A stretch of DNA of 64,000 nucleotides from NCBI RefSeq assembly GCF_025753855.1, contig NZ_JAOWPT010000002.1, forward strand, positions 992,001 to 1,056,000, read 5' to 3'. The translations under genes and the position numbers were made by a program. Positions within the stretch are counted from its first letter, which is position 1. Each line of letters opens with the position of its first letter. The stretch comes from Mesorhizobium sp. ZC-5 (lineage in GTDB: Bacteria > Pseudomonadota > Alphaproteobacteria > Rhizobiales > Rhizobiaceae). This document shows, piece by piece, positions 62,907 through 64,000 of this stretch. The notes under the pieces are model-generated. The model was not told where the DNA came from. It worked only from the letters and a program-made list of their open reading frames with translations, and searched no databases.

Positions 62907-62929
62907 GTCAACAATATTGTTGACAATAT
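62907..62929. promoter_or_regulatory. Operator box B (overlapping palindromes)
   Basis: GTCAACAATATTGTTGAC (62907-62924) is a perfect 18-bp palindrome. Overlapping it, ATATTGTTGACAATAT (62914-62929) matches box A at 15 of 16 bases. A TTGACA hexamer lies at 62921-62926, and the palindrome ATGATCGATCAT follows at 62928-62939. The site lies between the divergent amidohydrolase and binding-protein genes. Confidence 0.78.
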
Positions 62930-62980
62930 GATCGATCATCATGATGTTGAAAAAGCAGAGATAGGATATTGGGAGGTTAC

Positions 62981-64000
62981 ATGTCTCGCTTGAAACGGAT
63001 TGTTCTCGGTGCGACGGCGGCGATCGCGCTTACCGTGCCAGCCAGCGCGGAGACCCTGCGATGGGGCAGCCGTGCCGACATCTATTCGCTCGACCCGGAC
63101 TCGGTCGCCTCGACATCCAATCTCGCCTTCCTCAATCACATCTATGAGGGGTTGGTCCGCTACGACGCGAACTTCAAGATCGAGCCGGCGCTGGCAACCG
63201 AGTGGAAGCTGATCGATAACAAGATCTGGCGCTTCACCCTGCGTAAAGGCGTCAAGTTCCACAACGGGGCGGACTTCACCGCCGACGATGTGGTTGCCTC
63301 GCTCGCTCGCGTCAGCGATCCCACCTCGCCGCTGCGGGGAAACATTCCGCTCTATGTGAGCAGCAAGAAGGTCGACGACTATACCGTCGATGTAGAAGTG
63401 TCGGCGCCTACGTCGCTCTTCCTCAACGACATGACGAATATCTTCATGTTCAACGCGAAATGGCTGAAGGACAACAACACCGAAAAGCCGACCGACGTTG
63501 CGACGAAGGCTGAGGGCTACGCGACCCATAACACGAACGGCACAGGCCCATTCAAGCTGGAAAGCCGCATGCCGGACAGCAAGACCGTTCTGGTCGTCAA
63601 CGATGGCTGGTGGGACGAGAAGAAGCACAATATCGACCGCATCGAATATCTGCCGATCGCCTCGCCGGCGACCCGCGTGGCGGCGCTGCTGTCGGGTGAA
63701 GTCGATCTGGTCGATTCCGCGCCGATCCAGGATCTTCCCCGTCTCGAATCCTCGCCGGATATCGTCGTCAAGAAGCGTGCCGAACTGCGGACCGTCTTCA
63801 TCGGGTTCAACCGCAAGGAGAAGCTCGAGGATGGGCGCGACAACCCCTTCAACGATGTTCGCGTCCGCCAGGCGATCGAGGCAGCCATCGACCGCGACTT
63901 GATCAACAAGAAGGTCATGCGCGGACTGGCCCGTCCGTCCGGCTCGCTGATCGCTCCGGAAATCGCCGGCTATGCGAAGGCGCTCGACACCTTCAGTCCA
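62981..64000 (+). CDS. Dpp-type ABC substrate-binding protein, second copy (cut by window end)
   Basis: The first 340 codons of a family 5 binding protein are present; the 3' end lies outside. It has a signal peptide (about residues 1-23, ending TVPASAE) and a GGGAGG site upstream. It is a close paralogue of the protein at 50887: ETLRWGSRADIYSLDP, FLNHIYEGLVRYDAN, VKFHNGADFTADDVVASLARVSDP (split here), NGTGPFKLESRMPD, and IAPEIAGYAKALD align without large gaps. It probably starts another transporter operon to the right, under the same GntR/FCD control. Confidence 0.92.
   Translation, partial: MSRLKRIVLGATAAIALTVPASAETLRWGSRADIYSLDPDSVASTSNLAFLNHIYEGLVRYDANFKIEPALATEWKLIDNKIWRFTLRKGVKFHNGADFTADDVVASLARVSDPTSPLRGNIPLYVSSKKVDDYTVDVEVSAPTSLFLNDMTNIFMFNAKWLKDNNTEKPTDVATKAEGYATHNTNGTGPFKLESRMPDSKTVLVVNDGWWDEKKHNIDRIEYLPIASPATRVAALLSGEVDLVDSAPIQDLPRLESSPDIVVKKRAELRTVFIGFNRKEKLEDGRDNPFNDVRVRQAIEAAIDRDLINKKVMRGLARPSGSLIAPEIAGYAKALDTFSP

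Noticed and set aside
62928-62939. Palindrome ATGATCGATCAT next to box B as a separate operator
   Set aside because: It is short and has no counterpart near box A or C; it may be chance or part of the core promoter spacing.
1-64000. CRISPR array, prophage, rRNA operon or plasmid origin
   Set aside because: No regularly spaced repeats, phage structural genes, rRNA sequence or repABC/parAB genes were seen on either strand.

Overview
The window looks like chromosome of an alphaproteobacterium of the order Hyphomicrobiales (Rhizobiales), most likely a Mesorhizobium/Aminobacter/Phyllobacteriaceae relative. This is inferred from the high GC content, the rpmH-rnpA-yidC ... engB ... argB ... HAD-nucleotidase order on one strand, the many rhizobial-type tripartite (TTT) and Dpp-type transporters, and short intergenic gaps with GGAG-type ribosome binding sites. 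No database search was possible, so all names rest on motifs, lengths and context.

Left part (1-19.5 kb), mostly housekeeping. On the minus strand lies the conserved rhizobial string rpmH-rnpA-yidC, engB, argB, a HAD pyrimidine nucleotidase and a DUF817 membrane protein. It is interrupted by accessory blocks: an acetyltransferase; msrB, a fasciclin gene, an ECF sigma/anti-sigma pair and an amidase; and a VOC protein, a GMC oxidoreductase with a tiny Tat-signal protein, a DMT exporter and a diguanylate cyclase. A TVP38 membrane protein, a MerA-like flavoprotein and an orphan histidine kinase follow, and the block ends at tRNA-Arg(ACG).

Right part (20-64 kb), four catabolic cassettes, each with its own regulator. 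(1) 20.0-32.5 kb: oxalate catabolism, with oxc (oxalyl-CoA decarboxylase), frc (formyl-CoA transferase), a SucC/SucD-like ligase pair, a TctCBA transporter, a one-chain ADP-forming acyl-CoA synthetase and a GntR/FCD regulator. Five copies of one 17-bp palindrome, TGGYAT-N5-ATRCCA, lie in front of every transcription unit of this cassette, including the regulator. (2) 32.6-41.2 kb: a GntR/UTRA regulator divergent from a Dpp-type ABC operon with a natural permease-ATPase fusion, an alpha/beta hydrolase and a CaiB-type CoA transferase. (3) 41.2-50.3 kb: a TctABC transporter divergent from a LacI regulator and an ADP-forming acyl-CoA synthetase, thiolase-like protein, DUF35 OB-fold protein and enoyl-CoA hydratase. 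Two identical 14-bp palindromes (AGACAACGTTGTCT) mark its two control regions. (4) 50.6-64 kb: a Dpp-type ABC system, three amidohydrolases, a GntR/FCD regulator, a flavin reductase, an Asp/Glu/hydantoin-type racemase and a second, paralogous substrate-binding protein cut by the window end. Both binding-protein genes carry the same ATATTGTYGACAATAT box.

The strongest candidate for something undescribed is the oxalate cassette: a complete self-contained regulon that pairs the classical Frc/Oxc cycle with two different ADP-forming CoA ligases and a TTT transporter. No CRISPR array, prophage or intact insertion sequence was seen; one decayed IS5-type transposase fragment lies at 50.3-50.5 kb.
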